Positions 1 to 7,211 of a stretch of 37,260 nucleotides of DNA are shown here, piece after piece. The notes beneath the pieces were generated by a model that worked only from the letters and a program-made list of their open reading frames with translations, did not search any database and was not told the DNA's origin. The stretch comes from Pseudomonadota bacterium. GTDB lineage: Bacteria > Pseudomonadota > Gammaproteobacteria > Burkholderiales > Burkholderiaceae_C. Within the stretch, counting starts at the first letter, position 1. Each line of letters begins with the position of its first letter. The position numbers were made by a program, and so were the translations under genes. The stretch covers positions 1 through 37,260 of the forward strand of contig JAJYTY010000012.1 of NCBI GenBank assembly GCA_021792835.1, in the 5' to 3' direction.

Positions 1-751
1 CCGGAAGCCACGCCGGCCCGCGTCCGTCCAGCGCCATGCTGCGCAGCACCGAGGCCAGGTGCGCGGTCAGCGGGCGCGCGGCGTGGGCGCGCGGGCCGCG
101 CGCCGGGCGCAGCTCGCGCAGGATCCGGCCCAGCCCGGACTCGCTGCTGTAGCCCAGCGGCGCGGCCGATGCGCAGCTGCCGTCGGGCTCGACGTGGTGC
201 AGCGCCCGCCCGCGCGGGTCGGGTGCGCTGACCGGGAGCAGCCGGTCCGACCCCACCACCAGCGCGCTGCAGCCCGCGTCGTCGAGCGGCCCGCGCACCT
301 GGCGATGCCCGTGGCACAGCAGGAACTGCACCTGGCCCAGCAGCAGCAGCTCCTCGCAGCGCTGCTGCACGTCGGAGAGCAGCTGCACCGGGCCGATCGG
401 CGCGTGCGCCTCCATGCCGTGGAGCCAGCGCGGCACGAAGGTGAAGGAAAGCGCGTGGGTGGCAGCGAAGCGCAGGGTGGTGGCTCCGGCCTGCGCCACG
501 GCAAGCGCCTGCGCGGGGAGGCGCTCGACCTGCAGCTGCAGCTCGCGTGCCGCGCGCAGGAACCAGTGGCCGGCCTCGGTCAGGCGCACCGGCTGGCAGC
601 CGCGGTCGAACAGTTCGACCCCCAGCCATTGTTCGAGCGCACGCACGCGGCGGCTGAAGGCCGGCTGGGTCATGTGGCGGGCCGCGGCGGCGCGCGAGAA
701 GTTGCCCGACGCGGCCAGCGCAGCGAAATCCTCGAGCCAGGAGAAGTTCAT
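1..751 (-). CDS. LysR-family transcriptional regulator (C-terminus cut by window edge)
   Basis: The reverse strand reads from an ATG at 751 to the window edge without a stop, giving about 250 residues of a usual ~300. The N-terminus is a winged-helix LysR DNA-binding domain: it begins MNFSWLEDFAALAASGNFSR, followed by AAAARHMTQPAFSRRVRALE, with the typical Q-x-A-x-S-R-x-I/V-x-x-L-E recognition helix. The remainder is a periplasmic-binding-protein-like effector domain, ending in the typical GRGPAWLP near the edge. It is divergent from the tartrate dehydratase gene with a 136-base gap, the classical arrangement in which a LysR protein regulates the neighbouring catabolic gene and itself. Tartrate or a related hydroxyacid as effector is inference from the neighbour. 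Confidence 0.93.
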   Translation of the reverse strand, partial: MNFSWLEDFAALAASGNFSRAAAARHMTQPAFSRRVRALEQWLGVELFDRGCQPVRLTEAGHWFLRAARELQLQVERLPAQALAVAQAGATTLRFAATHALSFTFVPRWLHGMEAHAPIGPVQLLSDVQQRCEELLLLGQVQFLLCHGHRQVRGPLDDAGCSALVVGSDRLLPVSAPDPRGRALHHVEPDGSCASAAPLGYSSESGLGRILRELRPARGPRAHAARPLTAHLASVLRSMALDGRGPAWLP

Positions 752-776
752 CGCCGGAGATGGGATACGGGGTACG

Positions 777-795
777 CGATGCCGGCAGGGCATCG
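777..795. promoter_or_regulatory. Candidate LysR operator (T-N11-A dyad)
   Basis: CGATGCC (777-783) and GGCATCG (789-795) form a perfect 7-base inverted repeat with a 5-base spacer. It contains T780 and A792 separated by exactly 11 bases, the classic LysR-type T-N11-A recognition motif within a dyad. It lies about midway between the divergent start codons at 751 and 888. Binding by the adjacent LysR protein is inference. Confidence 0.5.
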
Positions 796-873
796 AAAGC
801 AGCCGAAACGGCATTGGCCGGAATGCGCGCATCGCGCGAACATGCATGCATCCCGGCCCACCGTACCGATCAT

Positions 874-879
874 AGGAGA
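874..879 (+). promoter_or_regulatory. Ribosome binding site deciding the GTG start of the tartrate dehydratase gene
   Basis: AGGAGA at 874-879 lies 8 bases before the GTG at 888. No ATG in frame fits the family N-terminus better, so this site supports the GTG start. Confidence 0.75.
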
Positions 880-887
880 CCACGCCC

Positions 888-2057
888 GTGAAGATCGTCG
901 AAATCCGCGAGAAGACCTATCCCATCGCCAGTTCCATCCGCAACGCCTACATCGACTTCAGCAAGATGACCCTGAGCCTGGTGGCGGTCATCACCGACGT
1001 GATCCGCGACGGCGCCCCGGTGGTCGGCTACGGCTTCAATTCCAACGGGCGCTACGGCCAGGGCACGCTGATGCGCGAACGCTTCATTCCGCGCCTGCTG
1101 CAGGCCGACCCGGCCAGCCTGCTCGACGACGAGGGGAGCAACCTGGATCCGCGCAGGATCTGGGATGCGATGTTCGTCAACGAGAAGCCCGGCGGGCACG
1201 GCGAACGCTCGGTGGCCATCGGCACCATCGACATGGCGGTGTGGGACGCGGTGGCGAAGATCGAGGGCCGGCCCTTGTACGAGCTGCTCGCGCGACGCCA
1301 CGGAAACGGCCGGGCCGAACGCAGGGTGTTCGTGTACGCGGCCGGCGGCTACTACCACCCGGGGCAGGGCCACGACAAGCTGCGCGACGAGATGCGCAGC
1401 TACCTCGACCGCGGCTACACCGTGGTGAAAATGAAAATCGGCGGCGCCTCGCTGGACGAGGACCTGCGGCGCATCGACGCCGTGCTGGACGTGCTGGGCG
1501 ACAGCCGCCGGCTGTGCGTGGACGCCAACGGGCGCTTCGACCTCGCCACCGCGGTGGCCTACGCGAAAGCGTTGTCGCGCTACGAGCTGTTCTGGTACGA
1601 GGAGCCGGGGGACCCGCTGGACTTCGAGCTGCAGGCCGCGCTGCGCAACGACTACCCGCATGCGATGGCCACCGGGGAGAACCTGTTCTCCATGCCCGAC
1701 GCGCGCAACCTGATCCGCTACGGCGGCATGCGCCCGGACCGCGACTGGCTGCAGTTCGACTGCGCGCTCAGCTACGGCCTGGTCGAGTACCTGCGCACCC
1801 TGGACATGCTGCGCCAGTACGGCTGGTCGCCGACCCGCTGCATTCCGCACGGTGGGCACCAGATGTCGCTGAACATCGCCGCCGGGCTGGGGCTGGGCGG
1901 CAACGAGTCCTATCCGGACCTGTTCCAGCCCTTCGGCGGCTTCCCGGACGGCGTGCAGGTGCGCGACGGTCACGTCACCATGCCCGAGCTGCCGGGAATC
2001 GGCTTCGAGGGCAAGTCGGATCTGTACCGGCTGATGCGCGAGCTGTCGATGGGATGA
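888..2057 (+). CDS. tarD: D(-)-tartrate dehydratase, enolase superfamily (MR/MLE type)
   Basis: This 389-residue protein, started by GTG, belongs to the mandelate racemase/muconate lactonizing group of the enolase superfamily. It matches the D(-)-tartrate dehydratase described from Bradyrhizobium in length and in conserved blocks such as RNAYIDFSKMT, EKPGGHGERSVA and CIPHGGHQMSLN (comparison from memory). Active-site residues of that family are all present: the KxK pair K181/K183, metal ligands D212, E238 and E264, and H321. The expected reaction is Mg2+-dependent dehydration of D-tartrate to oxaloacetate in the cytoplasm, feeding the TCA cycle. The divergent LysR gene and the operator-like dyad suggest substrate-induced expression. 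A related acid sugar as substrate cannot be excluded, but the family match is strong. Confidence 0.9.
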   Translation: MKIVEIREKTYPIASSIRNAYIDFSKMTLSLVAVITDVIRDGAPVVGYGFNSNGRYGQGTLMRERFIPRLLQADPASLLDDEGSNLDPRRIWDAMFVNEKPGGHGERSVAIGTIDMAVWDAVAKIEGRPLYELLARRHGNGRAERRVFVYAAGGYYHPGQGHDKLRDEMRSYLDRGYTVVKMKIGGASLDEDLRRIDAVLDVLGDSRRLCVDANGRFDLATAVAYAKALSRYELFWYEEPGDPLDFELQAALRNDYPHAMATGENLFSMPDARNLIRYGGMRPDRDWLQFDCALSYGLVEYLRTLDMLRQYGWSPTRCIPHGGHQMSLNIAAGLGLGGNESYPDLFQPFGGFPDGVQVRDGHVTMPELPGIGFEGKSDLYRLMRELSMG

Positions 2058-2074
2058 GCCGGCGGGGCCTGACG

Positions 2075-2080
2075 TATGAT
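2075..2080 (+). promoter_or_regulatory. Possible -10 element before the aryl polyene cluster
   Basis: TATGAT at 2075-2080 (5 of 6 to the sigma-70 -10 consensus) is followed by TTCC, 63 bases before the first ACP start. No convincing -35 lies at 16-18 bases. A similar TATGATTCC string precedes the second ACP gene at 4491. Confidence 0.3.
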
Positions 2081-2142
2081 TTCCGGCCCGCCGGGGCGGC
2101 GGCAATGCCGGGTCCCGGCGGAGTATTCACCAAGGGACCAAC

Positions 2143-2430
2143 ATGCTGGAGCAAGTCATCCGGGACCATCTCGTGCGCCGGGCCAAGGCCGACCCGCGGC
2201 GCTTCGACGATCCCGATCTGAAGGTCGCCGATCTCGGGCTGGATTCTCTGGGATTGGTGGAGATGCTGTTCGAGATCGAGGAGCGCTACGGTCTGCAGCT
2301 GTCGGATCCGATGAAGTTCCAGTCCATGCGGTTTCGCGACATGGTGGCGGCCATCGAGGCGGAACTGCGCGAGCACAACGGCGGCGAATTGCCGCGCGTC
2401 GACGCGCTGGGCGTGACGGGAAGTCCTTGA
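2143..2430 (+). CDS. Acyl carrier protein, first gene of the aryl polyene cluster
   Basis: This is a 95-residue acyl carrier protein with the phosphopantetheine attachment motif LGLDSLGLVEM; the modified serine is S35. It would carry the growing polyene as a thioester between the ketosynthases, ketoreductase and dehydratases encoded downstream. The ATG at 2143 follows AAGGGA at 2132-2137. Its TGA overlaps the ATG of the ketosynthase gene (TGATG), indicating translational coupling and probably a dedicated ACP-ketosynthase pair. Aryl polyene clusters usually encode two ACPs (ApeE and ApeF), and this window has two. Which is which cannot be decided by eye. Confidence 0.9.
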   Translation: MLEQVIRDHLVRRAKADPRRFDDPDLKVADLGLDSLGLVEMLFEIEERYGLQLSDPMKFQSMRFRDMVAAIEAELREHNGGELPRVDALGVTGSP

Positions 2431-3764
2431 TGAGCCAGCCGCCGCCACCGCAACGCTGCGATTGCGCGGAGGTTTCGCGGGTGGTGGTCAGCGGCATGGG
2501 CATGATCTCGCCGCTGGGGGCCGACGTGGGCTCCAGCTTCGCCGCGGCGCTTGCCGGGCGCAGCGCGGTGCGTCCGGCCGAGCCCTCGATCGCCGCCGGG
2601 CTCGACGACTTGCTGGCCGCCGTTGCGGCCGCCGAACCGCAGCCGCTGCTGGGCGCCGCCGATATCGGGCTGGACCGCGCCACGCAATTCGCACTGGTCG
2701 CCGCCGCGCAGGCCCTGGAGCAGGCGGGGATCGCGGCGAATCCGCTGGACGCCGAGCGTTTCGGGGTGTACGTCGGGATCGGCTTCGGCGGGGCCTATTC
2801 GCTGGACGCGATGTTCACCCGCTACTTCCGGTTGCTGCTGGGGGACGAGGCGAACCGCAGGCGGGCCACGGTGGTGCACCCGCTGACCGTGCCGCGACTG
2901 ATGGCCAACGCCTCGCACGCGATGGTGTCGATGCGCTGGGGGTTGCAGGGCATGGGCAACACCTACTCGGTCGCCTGTGCATCGTCGGCGGTGGCCGCCG
3001 GCGAGGCCATGCGGGCGATCCGCGACGGCTACCTGGATGCGGCACTGGTCATCGGCACCGAGGCCATGCTCACGCCGGGTTCGTTGGTGGCGTGGAACGC
3101 GCTGCGCGTGCTGGCACGCCCGGACGCCGCGGATCCCGCGGCGAGCTGCCGCCCCTTCGACCGCCGGCGCAACGGTTTCGTGCTCGGCGAGGGCGCCGGT
3201 GCGCTGGTGCTGGAGTCGGCGCAGCGTGCTGCCGCGCGCGGCGCCAGCGCGTTGGCCGAGCTGGCCGGCTACGGCGCCAGCAGCGACGCCCACCATCTGA
3301 CCGCGCCGTCGCTGCAGGGACAGGTCCGGGCCATGCGCCAGGCGCTGCAGCAGGCGCGGCTGGCGCCGGCGCAGCTGCAGTACGTCAACGCTCATGGCAC
3401 CGCGACCGAGCTCGGCGACCTGCTCGAGGCGCAGTCGCTGGCGCAGGTGTTCGGTGCCGGCTCGCGCGGCCCCGCGGTGAGTTCGACCAAGGCGGTGCAC
3501 GGGCATCTGATCGGCGCGGGCGGCGCGGTGGAGCTGATTCTCGCCATCGAGGCGATGCGCAGCGGCTCGCTGCCACCGACCGCGCACCTGGACGAACCCG
3601 ATCCGCGCTGCGACCTGGACCTGATCGCGCAGCGCGCGCGCGTGGGCTGCCGGGTCGATGCGGTGATGTCGAATTCCTTCGCTTTCGGCGGCAGCAACGC
3701 CTGCCTGGTGGCGCGTCGCGTCGAGTCTTGCGAGCCGCCTGGCGCGCCGGAGCCGCGGCCGTGA
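2430..3764 (+). CDS. Beta-ketoacyl-ACP synthase (FabF/ApeR-like)
   Basis: This is a 444-residue thiolase-fold condensing enzyme. Catalytic residues are visible: nucleophile C183 in VACASSAVAAGEA, H322 in NAHGTATELGD, and K354/H359 in SSTKAVHGHLIGAGG. The C-terminal glycine-rich NSFAFGGSNA is also present. It should catalyse decarboxylative Claisen condensation of malonyl-ACP with an ACP-bound acyl chain. Aryl polyene clusters carry a stand-alone FabF-type synthase (ApeR) besides an ApeO/ApeC heterodimer, and this gene fits that role because it has no chain-length-factor partner next to it. The ATG at 2430 overlaps the ACP stop. The nucleophile context (VACASS rather than TACSSS) is slightly atypical but keeps the cysteine. 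Confidence 0.88.
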   Translation: MSQPPPPQRCDCAEVSRVVVSGMGMISPLGADVGSSFAAALAGRSAVRPAEPSIAAGLDDLLAAVAAAEPQPLLGAADIGLDRATQFALVAAAQALEQAGIAANPLDAERFGVYVGIGFGGAYSLDAMFTRYFRLLLGDEANRRRATVVHPLTVPRLMANASHAMVSMRWGLQGMGNTYSVACASSAVAAGEAMRAIRDGYLDAALVIGTEAMLTPGSLVAWNALRVLARPDAADPAASCRPFDRRRNGFVLGEGAGALVLESAQRAAARGASALAELAGYGASSDAHHLTAPSLQGQVRAMRQALQQARLAPAQLQYVNAHGTATELGDLLEAQSLAQVFGAGSRGPAVSSTKAVHGHLIGAGGAVELILAIEAMRSGSLPPTAHLDEPDPRCDLDLIAQRARVGCRVDAVMSNSFAFGGSNACLVARRVESCEPPGAPEPRP

Positions 3765-4447
3765 GCTCGCGTGCGCGGCGCCTGCGCAGGCTGCTGACGG
3801 CGCACGCCTGGCTCAAGGGCCTGGGAACGACGGCCATCATGACCGTGTTCTTCATGGTGTATTTCCACCTGGCGCGCCATCCGGTCAGGCCGGTGACCAC
3901 GATGCCGATGACCCCGCTGGACCGCTGGATCGGGCTGCAGCCGTGGGCGCTGCCGGTCTATCTGTCCCTGTGGATCTACGTCTGCCTGCCGGCGATGCTG
4001 ATGGAGTCGCGCCGCGAACTGCTGCGCTTCGGCGCCGGCATCAGCGCGGTCTGCGCGGTCGGGCTGGGCATCTTCTACCTGTGGCCGACGCAGGTGCCGT
4101 CGATGGCGGCGTATTACGCCGGGCACCCGGCCTTCGACCTGCTGCGCGGGGTCGATGCGGCCGGCAACGCCTGCCCTTCGCTGCACGTGGCCACCGCGGT
4201 GTTCGCCGGGCTGTGGCTCGACGGCCTGCTCGGGCGCCTCGGCCTCGGGCTCGGTCGGCGCGCGCGCTGGGTCAACGCGCTGTGGTGCGCACTGATCGTG
4301 TACTCGACGATGGCGGTCAAGCAGCATGTACTCGTGGACGTGGCCTGCGGCGCCCTGCTGGGCGTGGCCGGCGCGCTGGCGGCGCTGTTGCTCGCCGCGC
4401 GGCAGGGCGCGGCGCAGCCGGCACTGGGCGTGGAACGCGGCGGCTGA
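3761..4447 (+). CDS. PAP2-superfamily membrane protein (phosphatase / inositol phosphorylceramide synthase-like)
   Basis: This is a 228-residue protein with about five hydrophobic segments. The GTG start at 3761 overlaps the ketosynthase stop (GTGA). It shows the two histidine motifs of the PAP2 superfamily: CPSLHVATAVFAG, with H142 in place of the usual PSGH context, and STMAVKQHVLVDV, with S182, H189 and D193. The PSLH version and the absence of the first KxxxxxxRP motif resemble the PAP2_3 group that contains inositol phosphorylceramide synthases. The role is therefore either dephosphorylation of a lipid phosphate or transfer of a phospho-headgroup. Its place between two PKS genes suggests it modifies the lipid to which the polyene is attached. 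That is inference, since APE clusters are not generally defined by this gene. Confidence 0.75.
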   Translation: MSSRARRLRRLLTAHAWLKGLGTTAIMTVFFMVYFHLARHPVRPVTTMPMTPLDRWIGLQPWALPVYLSLWIYVCLPAMLMESRRELLRFGAGISAVCAVGLGIFYLWPTQVPSMAAYYAGHPAFDLLRGVDAAGNACPSLHVATAVFAGLWLDGLLGRLGLGLGRRARWVNALWCALIVYSTMAVKQHVLVDVACGALLGVAGALAALLLAARQGAAQPALGVERGG

Positions 4448-4490
4448 GCGGCACGGCGGCGCGGTTGCGTGGCGCCGTCGGAGCTGCGGA

Positions 4491-4496
4491 TATGAT
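4491..4496 (+). promoter_or_regulatory. Possible internal -10 element before the second ACP gene
   Basis: TATGAT at 4491-4496 is followed by TCC and lies in the 86-base gap before the second ACP gene. TTGCGT at 4465-4470 could be a -35, but the spacer is 20 bases. A short inverted repeat, CACGG (4499-4503)/CCGTG (4512-4516), enclosing and followed by T-rich sequence, may add a weak terminator or attenuator. Confidence 0.25.
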
Positions 4497-4533
4497 TCCA
4501 CGGTGATTTTTCCGTGTTCTTTGCTTCGCTGCC

Positions 4534-4824
4534 ATGTCGACATCACCCGCCACGCCGCCCGAGACTGAATCGGGGTTCGTCCAGGAAATCGGCTCGCTGA
4601 TCATCCACAGCCTGGACCTGGACGTCGCGGCCGCGGACATCGATCCCGATGCTCCGCTGTACGGCGACGGCCTCGGGCTGGACTCCATCGACATCCTCGA
4701 GGTCGCGCTGGTGATCTCGAAGAAGTACGGCGTGCAGTTGCGCGCCGACGACGCCGACAACCAGCGCATCTTCAGTTCGCTGCGACAGCTGGCCGCGCAC
4801 GTCGCCGGACTGCGCGCGACATGA
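4534..4824 (+). CDS. Acyl carrier protein, second of the cluster
   Basis: This is a 96-residue ACP with a canonical GLGLDSIDILEVAL motif; S51 is the predicted phosphopantetheine site. The block DSIDILEVALVISKKYG is typical of ACPs in aryl polyene clusters. It is separated from the PAP2 gene by 86 bases, one of only three real gaps in the cluster, so it may start a second transcript. Its TGA overlaps the ATG of the next gene (ATGA), linking it to the membrane protein and the ligase. It probably receives the aromatic starter from the adenylating ligase encoded at 5531. The phosphopantetheinyl transferase needed to activate it is not in this window. Confidence 0.92.
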   Translation: MSTSPATPPETESGFVQEIGSLIIHSLDLDVAAADIDPDAPLYGDGLGLDSIDILEVALVISKKYGVQLRADDADNQRIFSSLRQLAAHVAGLRAT

Positions 4825-5534
4825 GTCGCACCCGCGGCCGCCAGGCGCTGCGCGCGGCGGCGGCCGCGGCATGCCTGCTCGGCCCGCTGCTGGCGCGTGC
4901 GGCATCGGGACCCGGGCGGCCGCCGGGGCTGTTCGCGCTGGGCCTGAGCTGGGGCCCGCTGGCCGTGGTGAGCGCATGGTGGATCCTGCGCAGCCGCCTG
5001 CGCGCCCCACTGGCGCTGCTCGGGGTCGCCGCCGCCAGCCTGCTGTGGTGGCAGCGCGCCGCGCTGCTGCGCGACCCCGGACTCGCCTACCTGGCCGAGC
5101 ACGCGGGCAGCCTGAGCTTGTTCGGCATCGCGTTCGGCAGCACCCTGCGCGCCGGGCAGGTGCCGCTGGTCACGCGCTTCGCGGCGATGGTCCGCACCAC
5201 CATGCCGCCGCGGGTGCTGCGCTACACGCGCGGGGTCACGCTGGCGTGGACGGTGTTCTTCGCCGCCATGGCATGCGCGTCGCTGGCGCTGTTCGCGCTG
5301 CGCCCGCTGCGCGACTGGGTGTGGTTCGCCAGCGCGTGGACCCCGGCGCTGGTGCTGTCGATGTTCGTCGTCGAATACGCGGTGCGCCGGGTCCTGCTCG
5401 GGCCGCAGGAGTCCTCGGGGCCTTGCGAGGCGGTGCGCGCGTACATGCTCTACACCGCCGGCAGGCAGCCGCCGCTGGCGCTGGGTCACGCCGGCCGCGA
5501 CGCGAGCGACGGACGTGGCGGGCGCTCGCCATGA
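4821..5534 (+). CDS. ApeG-like integral membrane protein (COG4648 type)
   Basis: This is a 237-residue, strongly hydrophobic protein with several predicted membrane helices, for example around residues 30-60, 70-85, 130-155 and 170-190. No catalytic motif was seen. Its position directly between the second ACP and the adenylating ligase, with ATGA overlaps at both ends, matches the conserved COG4648 membrane protein (ApeG) of aryl polyene clusters, where it sits in the same ACP-ApeG-ligase order. Its biochemical role in that family is not established as far as I know. Assignment rests on size, hydrophobicity and synteny rather than on a motif. Confidence 0.75.
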   Translation: MSRTRGRQALRAAAAAACLLGPLLARAASGPGRPPGLFALGLSWGPLAVVSAWWILRSRLRAPLALLGVAAASLLWWQRAALLRDPGLAYLAEHAGSLSLFGIAFGSTLRAGQVPLVTRFAAMVRTTMPPRVLRYTRGVTLAWTVFFAAMACASLALFALRPLRDWVWFASAWTPALVLSMFVVEYAVRRVLLGPQESSGPCEAVRAYMLYTAGRQPPLALGHAGRDASDGRGGRSP

Positions 5535-6892
5535 GCCCGCGCATCCCGCTGCTGTCGCACCGCGATGCGCGGGAGATCTTCGCATGGCGCGAGGGCCGCC
5601 CGGTGGACGTCGGCAGCTTTCTCGCCGACGTGGCGCACGTAGCCGCCGCCATGCCCGAGGGCACGCATGTGCTCAATGCCTGCCAGGACCGCTACCACGT
5701 GGCGGTCGGATTCGCCGCGGCCATCGTGCGCGGCAAGCTCAACCTGCTGCCGTCCACCCGCAATGCCGACACCGTGCGCCACCTGCGCGAGTCGACGCCC
5801 GACCTGTTCTGCCTGGTCGACGGGCCCAGCGAACTGCAGCTGCCGCAGATGGTCTATCCGCGCTCGCGCCCCGCGGCGGCCGCGCCGGGCCTGCAGGCGA
5901 TGCCCGAGCTGGCGGCCGATCGCGTCGTGGCGCGGGTCTACACCTCGGGATCGACCGGCGCGCCGCTGCCCCACGACAAGACCTGGGGCTCGCTGGTGGC
6001 CTGCATTCGCGCCGGGTGCGAGCGCCTCGGGCTGCCCCCGGCGACGACGCTGGTGGGCACCGTGCCGGCGCAGCATATGTACGGTTTCGAGTCGACGCTG
6101 CTGATGGCCTTTCACGGCGGCCTGGCGCTGAGCGCCGCGCACCCCTTCTACCCGGCCGACATCGTCGGCGAGCTGGAGCGGGTGCCTGCGCCGCGCATGC
6201 TGGTGACCACGCCGGTGCACCTGCGCGCGCTGCTGGGCAGCGGGCTGGACATCCCGCCGCTGCGCATGGTGTTGTGCGCGACCGCGCCGCTGCCGCCGGA
6301 GCTGGCGCGGCAGACCGAGGCCTGCACGAGTGCGCCGCTGGTCGAGATCTACGGTTCCACGGAGACCGGGCAGATCGCCACCCGCCGCACCGCGACCAGC
6401 GAGGCCTTCACCCTGCTCGACGGCGTGCGCCTGCAGCCGCTGGCCGAGGGCGTGGCCATGGCCAGCGGCGGCCACCTGCGCAGCCCTACGCCGATCCACG
6501 ACATCCTCGAGCTCCTGGGCGAGGCGCGCTTCCTGCTGCATGGCCGAGGCGCGGACATGGTCAACGTCGCCGGCAAGCGCAGTTCCCTGGCGCACCTGAG
6601 CCACCAGCTGTGCGCGATTCCCGGCGTGAAGGACGGCGCGTTCTTCGCGCCCGACGAGATCGGCGCAGACGGTGTCGGCAGGCTGATGGCCTTCGCCGTC
6701 GCGCCCGGTACCACCGTGCAGGCGCTGCGTCGCAAGTTGCGCGAGCGCATCGATCCGGCCTTCATGCCGCGCCCGCTGGTGTTGCTGGACGAGCTGCCGC
6801 GCAATGCCACCGGCAAGCTGCCGCATGCCGCGCTGGCGGTACTGGCGGCGCGGCACGGTCCGACCTTGCGGAGCGTCGACGATGGCCTCTGA
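5531..6892 (+). CDS. AMP-dependent acyl-CoA/acyl-ACP ligase (ApeH-like)
   Basis: This is a 453-residue ANL-superfamily adenylating enzyme, somewhat shorter than stand-alone acyl-CoA synthetases (~500-550), as is usual for ApeH. Motifs: the AMP-binding loop YTSGSTGAPLPHDK, the YGSTETGQIATR motif, and the C-terminal LPRNATGKLPHA with the catalytic lysine. In aryl polyene clusters this enzyme activates the aromatic starter (4-hydroxybenzoate-type) and loads it on an ACP. The start overlaps the previous stop (ATGA) and its own end overlaps the dehydratase gene. No tyrosine ammonia-lyase or chorismatase is encoded in the window, so the starter acid must come from elsewhere in the genome. Confidence 0.88.
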   Translation: MSPRIPLLSHRDAREIFAWREGRPVDVGSFLADVAHVAAAMPEGTHVLNACQDRYHVAVGFAAAIVRGKLNLLPSTRNADTVRHLRESTPDLFCLVDGPSELQLPQMVYPRSRPAAAAPGLQAMPELAADRVVARVYTSGSTGAPLPHDKTWGSLVACIRAGCERLGLPPATTLVGTVPAQHMYGFESTLLMAFHGGLALSAAHPFYPADIVGELERVPAPRMLVTTPVHLRALLGSGLDIPPLRMVLCATAPLPPELARQTEACTSAPLVEIYGSTETGQIATRRTATSEAFTLLDGVRLQPLAEGVAMASGGHLRSPTPIHDILELLGEARFLLHGRGADMVNVAGKRSSLAHLSHQLCAIPGVKDGAFFAPDEIGADGVGRLMAFAVAPGTTVQALRRKLRERIDPAFMPRPLVLLDELPRNATGKLPHAALAVLAARHGPTLRSVDDGL

Positions 6893-7208
6893 ACCCGGGC
6901 TGCTGAGCTATCCGCCCGACCATCCGGCCTTCGCCGGGCATTTCCCCGGCAATCCGATCGTGCCCGGCGTGCTGCTGCTCGATGCGGCGATCCATGCGCT
7001 GGGCGAGACGGCCGGCGCCGGCGAGATCGCGTTGCGCATCGAGTCGGCGAAGTTCGTCGGTGTCGTGCGCCCGGGCGACGCGCTGCAGGTGGAGTTGCAG
7101 CCCGCCGAGGGCGCGGGGCCGTGGCGCTTCGTGCTGCGTCACGCACAGCGCACGGTGGCCCACGGCTCGCTCGGGCGAGCCCCTGCCGAAGCCGACGCGT
7201 CGCGCTAG
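6882..7208 (+). CDS. Hotdog-fold 3-hydroxyacyl-ACP dehydratase (FabZ/ApeI-like)
   Basis: This small (108-residue) hotdog protein carries the FabZ-type active-site block HPAFAGHFPGNPIVPGVLLL, with the catalytic histidine in GHFPG. The ATG at 6882 lies inside the end of the ligase gene (11-base overlap), consistent with translational coupling. The longer open frame upstream has no family similarity. It should dehydrate 3-hydroxyacyl-ACP to the trans-enoyl product. In the absence of an enoyl reductase this yields the conjugated polyene. In known aryl polyene systems two small dehydratases (ApeI and ApeP) form a heterodimer, and the second candidate is encoded at 14148. Confidence 0.87.
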   Translation: MASEPGLLSYPPDHPAFAGHFPGNPIVPGVLLLDAAIHALGETAGAGEIALRIESAKFVGVVRPGDALQVELQPAEGAGPWRFVLRHAQRTVAHGSLGRAPAEADASR

Positions 7209-7211
7209 CCC

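Noticed and set aside
59-2221. 720-residue forward open frame spanning the LysR gene, the intergenic region and the tartrate dehydratase gene
   Set aside because: It is out of frame with both clear proteins, has low-complexity composition and crosses the divergent promoter.
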